Shown: positions 43,950 to 53,246 of the stretch, in pieces | How positions within the stretch are numbered: position 1 is the stretch's first letter | How the letters are laid out: each line of letters starts with the position of its first letter | Notes under the pieces: generated by a model | Database searches by the model: none | Told to the model about the DNA's origin: nothing | What the model saw: the letters and a program-made list of their open reading frames with translations, nothing else | Position numbers and translations under genes: made by a program | From: Desulfotignum sp. | GTDB taxonomy: Bacteria; Desulfobacterota; Desulfobacteria; Desulfobacterales; Desulfobacteraceae | Direction: 5' to 3' | Length of the DNA stretch: 64,000 bases | Assembly: GCA_011390635.1 (NCBI GenBank) | Contig: JAABSA010000016.1 | Span: 16,380-80,379, forward strand

Positions 43950-43951
43950 TA

Positions 43952-44731
43952 ATGAAGATATCTTACACCCCCAAGGAGATCATGACCATCATGGCGGCCC
44001 GGGAGATCAAAAACGGGGACATTGTGTTCTCCGGCACCGGTATCTCCATGCTGGCGGCCATGGCAGCCAAAAAGATCAATGCCCCGGACAGTGTGATCTT
44101 TTTTGAAACCGGTGCCATGGATTCGCTGCTCGAAGAAATTCCCTTTGCCGTGGCCGATCCGCGGATCATGTACTGGGCCGCGGCCAATTCCAGCCTCACC
44201 GATGCCTTTGCCACCATGCAGAACCGCATCACCGGGGACCGGGTGATCGCCATACTGGGTGCGGCACAGATCGACCCTTACGGCAACCTGAACACCACCT
44301 GTATCGGAGATTATTATTCTCCGGATGTCCGGTTTTCCGGCAGCGGCGGGGGGTGTGACGTGGCCAGCTTCGTGCCCCGGTGCATCGCCTTTATGCAGCA
44401 TGAAAAAAGAAAGTTTGTAAAAAAACTGGATTATCTCACCAGTCCGGGACAGCTGACCGGCAACGGCTCCCGGGAGGCGGCAGGTCTCAGGCCAGGCGGG
44501 GTCAGCGTGGTGGTCACCAACTTGGGAATGATGCGGTTTGATGCACACACAGGCAAAATGTATCTGGATCGATACTATCCCGGCACCACACCGGACATGA
44601 TTCTTGAACACACCGGGTTTGCCATGGATGTGTCCCGGGCGGTCCAGGCCGCTCCTCCCACGGACACGGAACTCAAAATCCTGCGGGAAAATTGCGATCC
44701 CCAAAGACTGATTCTCGGTCCGGTTGCATGA
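43952..44731 (+). CDS. gctB: CoA-transferase subunit B, glutaconate CoA-transferase (GctB) family
   Basis: 259 residues from ATG 43952 (a TTG six bases earlier is unlikely). The candidate active-site Glu is in VIFFETGAMDS, which forms the acyl-CoA thioester intermediate in class I transferases. A GSGGGCDVASF stretch is conserved in this subfamily. Its start is 3 bases after gctA's stop. It converges on the glycyl radical enzyme gene with stops 4 bases apart. Confidence 0.85.
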   Translation: MKISYTPKEIMTIMAAREIKNGDIVFSGTGISMLAAMAAKKINAPDSVIFFETGAMDSLLEEIPFAVADPRIMYWAAANSSLTDAFATMQNRITGDRVIAILGAAQIDPYGNLNTTCIGDYYSPDVRFSGSGGGCDVASFVPRCIAFMQHEKRKFVKKLDYLTSPGQLTGNGSREAAGLRPGGVSVVVTNLGMMRFDAHTGKMYLDRYYPGTTPDMILEHTGFAMDVSRAVQAAPPTDTELKILRENCDPQRLILGPVA

Positions 44732-44735
44732 GACT

Positions 44736-47096
44736 TTACCCCATCTCCTGTTCTGTGCGGGAGATGATCTCCTCCTGGTGGTCGGCATCAAGGTCCACAA
44801 AATAATCAGAGTATCCCGCCACCCGCACCAGCAGGTTTTTGTATTCATCCGGGGTCTGCTGGGCCTGCCTGAGGGTCTGGGTGTCCACCACATTGAACTG
44901 GATATGATGGCCCCCGAGCCGGAAATAGGTGCGTACCAAAGCAGCCAGCTTTTTCAGGTCCTGGTCCGTTGAAAGGACACCGGGTAAAAACCGCTGGTTG
45001 AGCAGGGTGCCTCCGGATTTCACCTGGTCCATTTTGGCCAGGGATTTGATCACGGCGGTGGGGCCGTTTCTGTCCGCCCCGTGGGAGGGGGAGGTGCCGT
45101 CTGACTCCGGCATATGGGCATGCCGGCCGTTGGGGGTGGCCCCCAGCATCTTGCCGAAATAGACATGGCAGGTGGTGGACAGCATGTTCAAATGGTATCC
45201 GGTGCCCTTGGTGTTGGGTTTGCCGTCGATGGCCGCAAAAAGGGACTGAAACACCTGCTGCATGATGGCATCGGCCCGGTCATCGTCATTGCCGAAAAAC
45301 GGGGTCCGGTTCCACAGGGTCAGCCGCAGGGGTTCGGCATCCGCAAAATCATTGGCAAGAGCGGTCAGCAGCTGGTCCCATGTCACGGTTCGGGTATCGA
45401 AGACATGGGTCTTGATGGCGGACAGGCTGTCGGTGACCGTGCCGATGCCGCAGCACTGAATGTAGTTGGTGTTGTACCTGGGTCCGCCGTCATAATAATC
45501 TTTGCCCTTGTCGATGCAGTCATCTATCACCACGGATAAAAACGGTGCCGGGCAGTATCTGGCATACATACGCTCAATATAGTTGTTCACCTTTATTTTC
45601 AGGTCGACTATATATGCAAGCTGGCGGGCAAAGGCGGTGTACAGGTCTTCAAAGCAATCGAAAGTGCGCGGATCACCCGTATGGATACCCACGATTTCAC
45701 CGGTCAAGGGATCTGTTCCGTTGTTCAGGGTGATTTCAAGGATTTTGGGGACATTGAGGTATCCTGTGAGAATATAGGCTTCTTTACCAAAGGCACCGGT
45801 TTCAATACACCCGGATGTGCCGCCTTCCCGGGCATCTTCAATGGATTTGCCCGCACGGATCTGTTCCTGGATCACCATGTCGGTGTTGAACACGGACGGG
45901 TATCCATAGCCCTTGCGGATCACCTTCAGGGCGTTTTCCAGAAACCGGTTCGGTGTCCTGCTGCTGATGTGGACGCTGGGCTGGGGCTGGAGCAGCTGCA
46001 GTTCATCAGCCACCTCAAGGGCCAGATACGATACTTCATTGGCACCATCCGAGCCGTCCCTTTTCAGTCCGCCCAGGTTGATCTGGGTAAAGTCATTGTA
46101 TGTGCCGCTTTCTTTTGCAGTGACCCCCACCTTGGGGGGTGCGGTATGGTTGTTGATCTTGATCCAGAGGCAGGACAGCAGCTCTTTGGCGGTTTCCCGG
46201 GTCAGGGTGCCGTCTGCCAGGCCTTTTTCATAAAACGGCAGCAGGTGAAGGTCCAGGTGGCCCGGCGACATGGCATCCCAGCCGTTGAGTTCGGAGATGG
46301 TGCCCAGGTGGACGAACCAGTACATCTGCAGGGCTTCGTGAAATGTGCGGGGAGCGTTTTCAGGTACCCAGCTGCACACCGCGGCAATCTGTGCCAGCTC
46401 ATCTTTCCGCATAGTATCGGTTGTTTTGTCCGCCATGTGCAGGGCCAGGTCCGCATGGCGCCGGGCAAAGATGATCACTGCATCACAGGCCATGTCCATG
46501 GCACAAAGCTGCTCATATGTTTCTGATGCTGCCGGATCATTGAGATAGTCCAGTGCGGTGATGTGTGACGCAATTTTTGCTTTGAAATCGGTCATCCCCA
46601 TCTGGTAGATGCGGCCGTCCAATGCGGTATGACCAGGTGCCCGCTGTTCCATGAATTCGGTGAAAAGCCCTGCTTTATAGGCTTTTTGCCAGGCATCCGG
46701 CACCTTGGAAAAGATGCGGTCCCGCATGGACCTGCCGGTCCAGTAAGGAATGACTGTTTCTTCATAGGCTGCGATATCTTCCTCTTTGACCTTGTAACTG
46801 GTCATTTTGCGGCTGTTGAGGATACGCAGATCTTTTGCACTGTGGCAGGTGAGTTCTGGAAAGGTGGGGACCACCTTGGGGGCCGGCCCCCGCTCTCCCA
46901 CAATCAGTTCATCATCCCCGATATACAGGGTTTTTTTCTCACACAGATAGGTGAAAAAACCGGCCCGCAGAACGGGCAGAGAATATTTTCCGCTGTGTTC
47001 CCGGTAATATTGGGTTTCCAGTTGTGCCCGCTCCATGGACAACGCCGGATGTGCTTGAAAACTGTGCCGGCGCAACCGCGCTATTCTGGCATTCAT
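44736..47096 (-). CDS. hypD: Glycyl radical enzyme, trans-4-hydroxy-L-proline dehydratase (HypD) type
   Basis: 786 residues with the thiyl-radical Cys430 and Glu432 in GTSGCIETG and the glycyl-radical Gly761 in VRVAGYSDYF. Compared with my recollection of the Clostridioides difficile HypD active site, each residue is present at a constant offset of four: F148, H156, D274, S330, D335, F336, C430, E432, Y446, T641, G761. HypD dehydrates hydroxyproline to 1-pyrroline-5-carboxylate; this differs from the hydrogenase-maturation gene of the same name. No proC lies alongside. Three bases after its activase gene. Strictly oxygen-sensitive, cytoplasmic. Confidence 0.85.
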   Translation of the reverse strand: MNARIARLRRHSFQAHPALSMERAQLETQYYREHSGKYSLPVLRAGFFTYLCEKKTLYIGDDELIVGERGPAPKVVPTFPELTCHSAKDLRILNSRKMTSYKVKEEDIAAYEETVIPYWTGRSMRDRIFSKVPDAWQKAYKAGLFTEFMEQRAPGHTALDGRIYQMGMTDFKAKIASHITALDYLNDPAASETYEQLCAMDMACDAVIIFARRHADLALHMADKTTDTMRKDELAQIAAVCSWVPENAPRTFHEALQMYWFVHLGTISELNGWDAMSPGHLDLHLLPFYEKGLADGTLTRETAKELLSCLWIKINNHTAPPKVGVTAKESGTYNDFTQINLGGLKRDGSDGANEVSYLALEVADELQLLQPQPSVHISSRTPNRFLENALKVIRKGYGYPSVFNTDMVIQEQIRAGKSIEDAREGGTSGCIETGAFGKEAYILTGYLNVPKILEITLNNGTDPLTGEIVGIHTGDPRTFDCFEDLYTAFARQLAYIVDLKIKVNNYIERMYARYCPAPFLSVVIDDCIDKGKDYYDGGPRYNTNYIQCCGIGTVTDSLSAIKTHVFDTRTVTWDQLLTALANDFADAEPLRLTLWNRTPFFGNDDDRADAIMQQVFQSLFAAIDGKPNTKGTGYHLNMLSTTCHVYFGKMLGATPNGRHAHMPESDGTSPSHGADRNGPTAVIKSLAKMDQVKSGGTLLNQRFLPGVLSTDQDLKKLAALVRTYFRLGGHHIQFNVVDTQTLRQAQQTPDEYKNLLVRVAGYSDYFVDLDADHQEEIISRTEQEMG

Positions 47097-47099
47097 ATG

Positions 47100-47999
47100 T
47101 TATCCCCCCACCTGGACGGTCAGTCCTGTTTGTTGTAATATATCGGCACACCTTGCAATTTTCCGGCTGCTGACAGGTTCAAAAAGGCTTGCTCTGTTTT
47201 CCAGCGCAAGTTTTCTGTATTTGCCTTTTGCAATGCCGTGATACGGAAGCAGATCAACCCTCTGTATCCCGGGCAGGGATGCCAGAAAGTCAGCGCTTGC
47301 CTGTATATTTTTTTCATCCGTGTTACATCCGTCAACCAACGGGATACGCACCCGGATTTCATGGCCTTTTTGGGTCAGCAGGGCAATGTTTTTTTTGATT
47401 CCGTCGTTGGGCACCCCAGTATACTGCCGGTGTAGCTCACTGTCCATATGTTTGAGATCCACCAGAAACAGCTCACAATGGTCTGCCACATCCATCACCA
47501 CACGGGACGGGGCAAAGCAGCAGGTATCCACGGCCCGGTGAATGCCTGAACTGCCGCATGCTTTCAGAAGTGCAACCAGAAAATCAGGCTGCATCAGGGG
47601 TTCTCCGCCTGAAAAGGTCACCCCGCCGCCTGATTCATCATAAACGGGTATGTCTTTTTGGATCTCTGCCATGATATCCGGAACATCAGCCTCCCTTCCG
47701 ACAGCTTCCTGGGCCATGGCGGGGCACAGATCAATGCAGCACAGGCATTTTATACAGGAAAATACATTTCTTTTGAGAATATGATTTTCAAACACCAGAC
47801 TGTTCTGCGCGCACCCTTCCACACAGGCCCCGCAGCCGATGCATTTGTCCGCATTCCACACAAGTGCAATCACTTTGTCCATGCCTTCGGGATTGTGACA
47901 CCACCGGCAGGCAAGCGGGCATCCTTTGAGAAACACCGTGGTGCGGATGCCTGGTCCGTCGTGGATGGCATATTTGTTTACTGCAAAAACGATTCCCAT
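47100..47999 (-). CDS. Glycyl radical enzyme activase (radical SAM)
   Basis: 299 residues from ATG 47999 (AAGGGA 5 bases upstream; an ATG at 48014 is less well placed). A radical SAM CxxxCxxC in KGCPLACRWC, a ferredoxin-like insert with two four-Cys clusters (CIGCGACVEGC and CIKCLCCIDLC), and the SGGEP SAM-binding motif. It abstracts hydrogen from Gly761 of the adjacent enzyme. It heads a two-gene operon divergent from the 1458-residue activase protein, with 87 bases shared for regulation. Confidence 0.93.
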   Translation of the reverse strand: MGIVFAVNKYAIHDGPGIRTTVFLKGCPLACRWCHNPEGMDKVIALVWNADKCIGCGACVEGCAQNSLVFENHILKRNVFSCIKCLCCIDLCPAMAQEAVGREADVPDIMAEIQKDIPVYDESGGGVTFSGGEPLMQPDFLVALLKACGSSGIHRAVDTCCFAPSRVVMDVADHCELFLVDLKHMDSELHRQYTGVPNDGIKKNIALLTQKGHEIRVRIPLVDGCNTDEKNIQASADFLASLPGIQRVDLLPYHGIAKGKYRKLALENRASLFEPVSSRKIARCADILQQTGLTVQVGG

Positions 48000-48086
48000 T
48001 GATATCCCTTGCATCTATTTCTTGCATATAGAATCAATAAGGACTAAAAATATCATGTGGCATAAAAAAAATCGAGAGATAGTCAG

Positions 48087-51000
48087 GTGAAACAGAACAA
48101 AACATACCACGCCGGCCTGGATATCGGTTCCACCACTGCCAAACTGGTCCTGGTGGATGAAACCGATCAATTGATTTTTTCACGGTATCAGCGGCATTAT
48201 GCCCGGATCACTGATACGGTGTCACAATTTTTTTCAGATATTCTCACCGATCTGGGTAACTGCCGGCTGCACATATCTGTGACCGGCTCCGCCGGCATGG
48301 GGTTTGCACAAATGATGGTCCTTCCCTTTGCCCAGGAGGTCGTGTGTACCCATGAAGTGGTGCGGCAGATATATCCCCGGGCACGCACGGTCATTGATAT
48401 CGGCGGAGAAGACTCTAAAATGATATTTCTTTCTTTGCAAAAACCGCCGGATATCCGTATGAACGGAAACTGTGCCGGCGGCACCGGGGCGTTCATCGAC
48501 CAGCTGGCCGGTCTTTTAAACAGTTCACCTGATGGCCTGAACCTTCTGGCAGGACGGCATACCCGACTGTATCCCATCGCATCCCGGTGCGGGGTTTTTG
48601 CCAAAACCGATGTCCAGAACCTGTTAAGCCGCAATGTGCCGGTGGAAGATATTGCAGCTTCGGTTTTCCATGCCGTGGCCATCCAATGTCTCAATACCCT
48701 GTCCCGCGGGTATGATATCAAACCCAAACTGCTGCTTTGCGGGGGGGTGTTTTCTTTTCTGCCGGAACTGGTGAAGGTGTTTTTGTCCGTGCTGGGACTG
48801 TCCGCATCCGACCGGATCATACCGGACCATCCGGCCCTGCTGCCTGCAATGGGTGCGGCCATGTTCAGCCGGCGCCATGATACCGCTTTTGCTGTGCAGC
48901 ATCTTCTGGATGCCGCGACCCGTAAAAAGGGCCTGCCCCATGAAAGTGAGAATCGCCTGGATCCTTTGTTTCATACTGGAAAAGAGCGGATTTTATGGGA
49001 GGAGACAAAACAGCAGGTGGTCATCCCCCGAATGGCTTTATCGGATTATACAGACAGTCTGTGCTTTTTGGGTATTGATTCAGGATCCACCACCACCAAA
49101 ATTGTGGCCCTGGGAGCTGACAACCAGGTGCTGTTTTCCTGGTACAAAAACAATGGCGGCAATCCCATCCAGGCGGTTATCCATGGGCTTGGCGTATTTT
49201 ACAGCAATATTCGCGCTCTGCATCCGGGCCTTGCCATCGCCAGGACCACTGTTACCGGGTATGGGGAAGATCTGATAAAAGCGGCCTTTGGCATGGATGC
49301 GGGTGTGGTGGAAACCATTGCCCATTATGAGGCGGCCAGGCATATTGACCCGGCGGTTTCCTTTATTCTGGATATCGGGGGCCAGGACATGAAGGCCATT
49401 TTTATTCATAATGGCACCATTAACCGAATTGAACTCAATGAAGCCTGTTCTTCGGGCTGCGGATCTTTTATCGAAACCTTTGCCGGTTCCCTGGGATACG
49501 GGGTAAAAGAGTTCGCCTCTTTGGCCATGGCAGCCGAATCCCCGTGTGATCTTGGCACCCGGTGCACGGTGTTCATGAATTCAAAGGTCAAACAGGCGTT
49601 GCGGGAAAATGCCGGGGTGGAAGACATCAGTGCCGGTCTGTCCTATGCCGTGGTGAAAAACTGCCTGTTCAAAGTGCTCAAACTCATAGATATGACAGAG
49701 ATGGGGACCCATATCGTTCTCCAGGGCGGTACCTGTAAAAATCCATCCATTATCAGGGCACTGGAGATTCTGACAGGCAGCACGGTAACCTGTACAGATA
49801 TGCCCGAAATGATGGGGGCTTTCGGGGCTGCGCTGATGGCAAAAAAAACATTTGCGGAACAGGACAGGCCGTCAACCTCCTTTGTATCCCTGGATCGTCT
49901 GGATACTGTCGCCGATTTTACCACCCGGCAGATTGTGTGCAAAGGATGCGACAATGCCTGTGCCGTCACCCGGTTTGATTTTTCCAACGGCGGATCATTT
50001 TATTCAGGCAACCGGTGTGAAAAAATATTTGGTGCAAAAGGACAGGATCGACGGGAAAAAGGGGTTGATTTTGCCGACTTCAAATACCGGCTGCTGTTTG
50101 ACCGGGACCTGTCCCCCCACAAGGCGCCCGAATTCACTGTGGGGATTCCCAGGTGCCTTAATTTTTATGAAAATTTTGCCTTCTGGCATGCGTTTTTTGT
50201 GCATTGCGGCATCAATGTCACCTTGTCGTCCGGTTCCACCATGGCCATGAGTGATGCAGCCAAAGGCAGTATCATGTCCGACAATATCTGTTTTCCCGCC
50301 AAGCTGGCCAATGGCCATGTGCTGGACCTGGTAAACCGCGGGGTGGACCGCATTTTCTATCCCCTGGTCATGTATGAACAAAATGAGTTCCAGCAGGTAC
50401 TCAATACCTTTAACTGTCCCATTGTCAGCAGCTATACCGACGTGATTGACAGCAGCCTGGATCTTGGCGCCAGAAAAGGCATTCCTTTGGACAAGCCGGT
50501 GATCACGTTCAGGGATGAACCCTTGTTGACAAGAGCATGTGTGTCATACCTGCGGCCCCTGGGGATCGCGGGATCACGGATCAAGTCTGCGGTGAAAAAG
50601 GGACTGGCAGCCCAGCAGGCATATAAAAATGCGGTCCGGCAAAAAGCGGCCCGGCTTATCAGCCGGGCGGATGCGGAGCAGCGGCTCCTGGTGGTGATGT
50701 CAGGCCGGCCATATCACATCGATCCATTGATCAACCAGAAGATTCCCCAGATTCTGTCCGGCTTCGGTGTGGATTTTATCACCGAGGATGCGGTGCCGGA
50801 TACGGGTGAAAACACATTTGACACCCTGCAGGTCTTATCCCAGTGGGCCTATCCCAACCGGCTGTACCATGCCGCCTCCTGGGTGGCCCGGCAGCCGGAC
50901 CATATCCAGATGATCCAGCTCAATTCCTTTGGATGCGGACCCGATGCCGTTGCCATGGAGGAAAACCGGCAGATACTGGAGGCAGGGGCGAAAAACTATA

Positions 51001-52463
51001 CCCTTATCAAGGTGGATGATATTGCAGCAACCGGATCGGTGCGGCTTCGGATCCGGTCCATGGTGGAATCTCTTCTGCGCCGCAGCCATAAAAACAGCCG
51101 CAAACCCATGGTCCGCAAGACCACCCCCGGATTTGGAAAAAAAGACCGGTCCAGACGGATCATTGCCCCGTTCTTTGCCGATGATTATTCCGGGTACCTG
51201 CCGGCGGTCTTTCAAACGGCCGGATACCGGTTTGAGATTCTCCCTCCGCCGGACAGGCTCTCGGTGGAGGTCGGTCTGCGGTATGCGGGCAATGATATCT
51301 GCTACCCGGCGGTCCTGGTCACCGGCGACATCATCAAGGCATTGACATCCGGTCAGTATGACCTGGAACAGATTGCGGTGGGCATTACCCAGACCGGGGG
51401 CCAGTGCCGGGCATCCAGCTACCTGTCTTTGATAAGAAAAGCCATGGTGGCGGCCGGATTCGATCATGTGCCCGTCCTTTCCGTGACCAGTGCCCGGGGA
51501 ATGACCCACCAGCCCGGGTTTGACATCAACTGGCTGAAAATGATCAAACTGCTCTTCGTCACCACCATGTATGCGGACTGCATCGCCAAGATGTATTATG
51601 CCACCGCAGTGAGAGAAGTTCACAAGGGAACGGCCGGCTACCTGAAAAAGCATTATATCGCAGCCGCACAGCCCTGTATTCTCACCAAAGACTATGACCG
51701 GCTTTTTTCACTGCTGGATGAGGCGGTGTCGGATTTCAACCAGTTGGATGTCCATGACCGGGTGGCCGGCAAAATCGGCATTGTGGGGGAGATATATATC
51801 AAATACAATGGGTTCGGCAACCAGTTTCTGGCAGATTTTCTCATGGAAAACCAGATAGAGCCGGTCATTCCGCCGATTCTGGATTATTTTATCCAGGATT
51901 TTGTCAATTACAGGGAAAATATCCGGGCCCATATCCGGCACCGGAAAATCAGTGATATGCTGGGGCAGTTCATTGAAACCTTTCTCAACACCTATCATAA
52001 AAAGATCAATCAGCGGTTTGCACGATTCCGGTTTTATGCACCGTTTCATGATATCCGCAGGGTAGCGGAGAAAGCCGGCCGGATTTTGTCTCTGGTGAAC
52101 CAGTTCGGAGAAGGCTGGCTGATTCCCGGCGAAATCGCCTGTCTGGCAGAAGACGGCATCAACAATGTCATCAGCGTACAGCCTTTCGGGTGCATTGCCA
52201 ACCACATCGTTTCCAAAGGGGTGGAAAAACGCATCAAAACCCTTTATCCGGACATGAACCTGTTATACCTGGACTTTGATGCCGGCACCTCCGAGGTCAA
52301 TATCAGAAACCGGCTCTATTTTATGGTGGAGGCGGTGAAAACCGCTTTTCATAAAGATTACGGCCATGTCACCAGTTCCCCCGGCAGCCGCACATTTGCA
52401 AAGATTATCCTATCCCAGCCGCATCATGGGAACTTTGCGGGAGCAGGGCAAAAAGATGTCTGA
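48087..52463 (+). CDS. Large 2-hydroxyacyl-CoA dehydratase activase-type protein: two ASKHA ATPase domains plus DUF2229/dehydratase-like region
   Basis: 1458 residues. Two BadF/BcrA/HgdC ATPase domains: residues 8-265 (GLDIGSTTAKLVL, IDIGGEDSK, NGNCAGGTGAF) and 330-590 (GIDSGSTTTKIVA, LDIGGQDMK, NEACSSGCGSF); each carries the Cys that in HgdC ligates the bridging [4Fe-4S] cluster. The rest begins with a four-Cys stretch (CKGCDNAC...RCEK) of the DUF2229 type and continues into regions resembling HgdB/BcrB subunits with further Cys. Such enzymes use ATP to deliver very low-potential electrons. The start is a GTG. It is divergent from the glycyl-radical operon. Its 3' end overlaps the next gene tail-to-tail by 54 bases. 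Confidence 0.87.
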   Translation: MKQNKTYHAGLDIGSTTAKLVLVDETDQLIFSRYQRHYARITDTVSQFFSDILTDLGNCRLHISVTGSAGMGFAQMMVLPFAQEVVCTHEVVRQIYPRARTVIDIGGEDSKMIFLSLQKPPDIRMNGNCAGGTGAFIDQLAGLLNSSPDGLNLLAGRHTRLYPIASRCGVFAKTDVQNLLSRNVPVEDIAASVFHAVAIQCLNTLSRGYDIKPKLLLCGGVFSFLPELVKVFLSVLGLSASDRIIPDHPALLPAMGAAMFSRRHDTAFAVQHLLDAATRKKGLPHESENRLDPLFHTGKERILWEETKQQVVIPRMALSDYTDSLCFLGIDSGSTTTKIVALGADNQVLFSWYKNNGGNPIQAVIHGLGVFYSNIRALHPGLAIARTTVTGYGEDLIKAAFGMDAGVVETIAHYEAARHIDPAVSFILDIGGQDMKAIFIHNGTINRIELNEACSSGCGSFIETFAGSLGYGVKEFASLAMAAESPCDLGTRCTVFMNSKVKQALRENAGVEDISAGLSYAVVKNCLFKVLKLIDMTEMGTHIVLQGGTCKNPSIIRALEILTGSTVTCTDMPEMMGAFGAALMAKKTFAEQDRPSTSFVSLDRLDTVADFTTRQIVCKGCDNACAVTRFDFSNGGSFYSGNRCEKIFGAKGQDRREKGVDFADFKYRLLFDRDLSPHKAPEFTVGIPRCLNFYENFAFWHAFFVHCGINVTLSSGSTMAMSDAAKGSIMSDNICFPAKLANGHVLDLVNRGVDRIFYPLVMYEQNEFQQVLNTFNCPIVSSYTDVIDSSLDLGARKGIPLDKPVITFRDEPLLTRACVSYLRPLGIAGSRIKSAVKKGLAAQQAYKNAVRQKAARLISRADAEQRLLVVMSGRPYHIDPLINQKIPQILSGFGVDFITEDAVPDTGENTFDTLQVLSQWAYPNRLYHAASWVARQPDHIQMIQLNSFGCGPDAVAMEENRQILEAGAKNYTLIKVDDIAATGSVRLRIRSMVESLLRRSHKNSRKPMVRKTTPGFGKKDRSRRIIAPFFADDYSGYLPAVFQTAGYRFEILPPPDRLSVEVGLRYAGNDICYPAVLVTGDIIKALTSGQYDLEQIAVGITQTGGQCRASSYLSLIRKAMVAAGFDHVPVLSVTSARGMTHQPGFDINWLKMIKLLFVTTMYADCIAKMYYATAVREVHKGTAGYLKKHYIAAAQPCILTKDYDRLFSLLDEAVSDFNQLDVHDRVAGKIGIVGEIYIKYNGFGNQFLADFLMENQIEPVIPPILDYFIQDFVNYRENIRAHIRHRKISDMLGQFIETFLNTYHKKINQRFARFRFYAPFHDIRRVAEKAGRILSLVNQFGEGWLIPGEIACLAEDGINNVISVQPFGCIANHIVSKGVEKRIKTLYPDMNLLYLDFDAGTSEVNIRNRLYFMVEAVKTAFHKDYGHVTSSPGSRTFAKIILSQPHHGNFAGAGQKDV

Positions 52464-53246
52464 AATAACCCGGCCCTGCCATTCCGGATGGGGCTGTATG
52501 TCCATCAGTTTTGCGATGGTGGGGGCGATGTCCAGGATCGATACCGGCCCGGCCAGACGGTGCCCTTTTCTGACAGGTTTGCCATATGCAATAAACGGGA
52601 TGGTGAGTACATCAGGGTGACCGGTGTTGTGGTGCTGTCCACGGCCGCCATGGTCGCTGAGCACCACCAGATTGAAACAGATCCCTTTTTTGTCGGCTGT
52701 TTTGGCGGCCTCCACAATCTTTCCCAGAACATGGTCACACCGGCTCACAGCATCGAGATATGGATCAGACATCCATCCGTGAATATGGCCTGTGACATCT
52801 GCCCATTCCAGATATACAAAGGTAAAATCGGGCCTCCGGGCGGTGATGTGTCTGGCTGCAGCCCCCCCGATCATCTCCAGATCATTTTCCATACATATTT
52901 TCTGGAGATGAGAATAATCCACATTTCCAGGCAGGGCCAGGTTACGCAGATGCTCCCAGGAATAAAATGCGGAACAGGATTTGCCACAGGCCTTAAGATG
53001 GGCGAACAGGCTTTGGCCGGCAGCAGACATGTCCGGCAGGCCTGTATTTGCCAAAACCCCGTGACTGTAAGGCGGCAGGGAAGTAAAAAGGGAAAAATGG
53101 GCCGGCAGGGTCAAAGACGGTTCCACTGTCTGTCCGGCAAGGCAGAAGGTGCCGGATGCCATGAGACAGTCCATGGCAGGGGTATGGGCCTGGGTAATGG
53201 CATCGCTGCGTAATCCGTCAATGAGAACCAGGATGGTATTGTTCAT
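52410..53246 (-). CDS. Alkaline-phosphatase-superfamily hydrolase (phosphodiesterase/nucleotide pyrophosphatase-like)
   Basis: 278 residues with the metal-ligand pattern of the superfamily: LVLIDGLRSD near residue 5, nucleophile Thr in PSLTLPAHFS, a second metal site in WADVTGHIHG, SDHGGRGQHH and the later NTGHP. No signal peptide, so cytoplasmic. Its ATG overlaps the stop of the ABC permease gene by four bases, so it probably acts on the solute brought in by that transporter, such as an organophosphate or phosphonate. Converges on and overlaps the 1458-residue gene. Confidence 0.87.
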   Translation of the reverse strand: MNNTILVLIDGLRSDAITQAHTPAMDCLMASGTFCLAGQTVEPSLTLPAHFSLFTSLPPYSHGVLANTGLPDMSAAGQSLFAHLKACGKSCSAFYSWEHLRNLALPGNVDYSHLQKICMENDLEMIGGAAARHITARRPDFTFVYLEWADVTGHIHGWMSDPYLDAVSRCDHVLGKIVEAAKTADKKGICFNLVVLSDHGGRGQHHNTGHPDVLTIPFIAYGKPVRKGHRLAGPVSILDIAPTIAKLMDIQPHPEWQGRVISDIFLPCSRKVPMMRLG

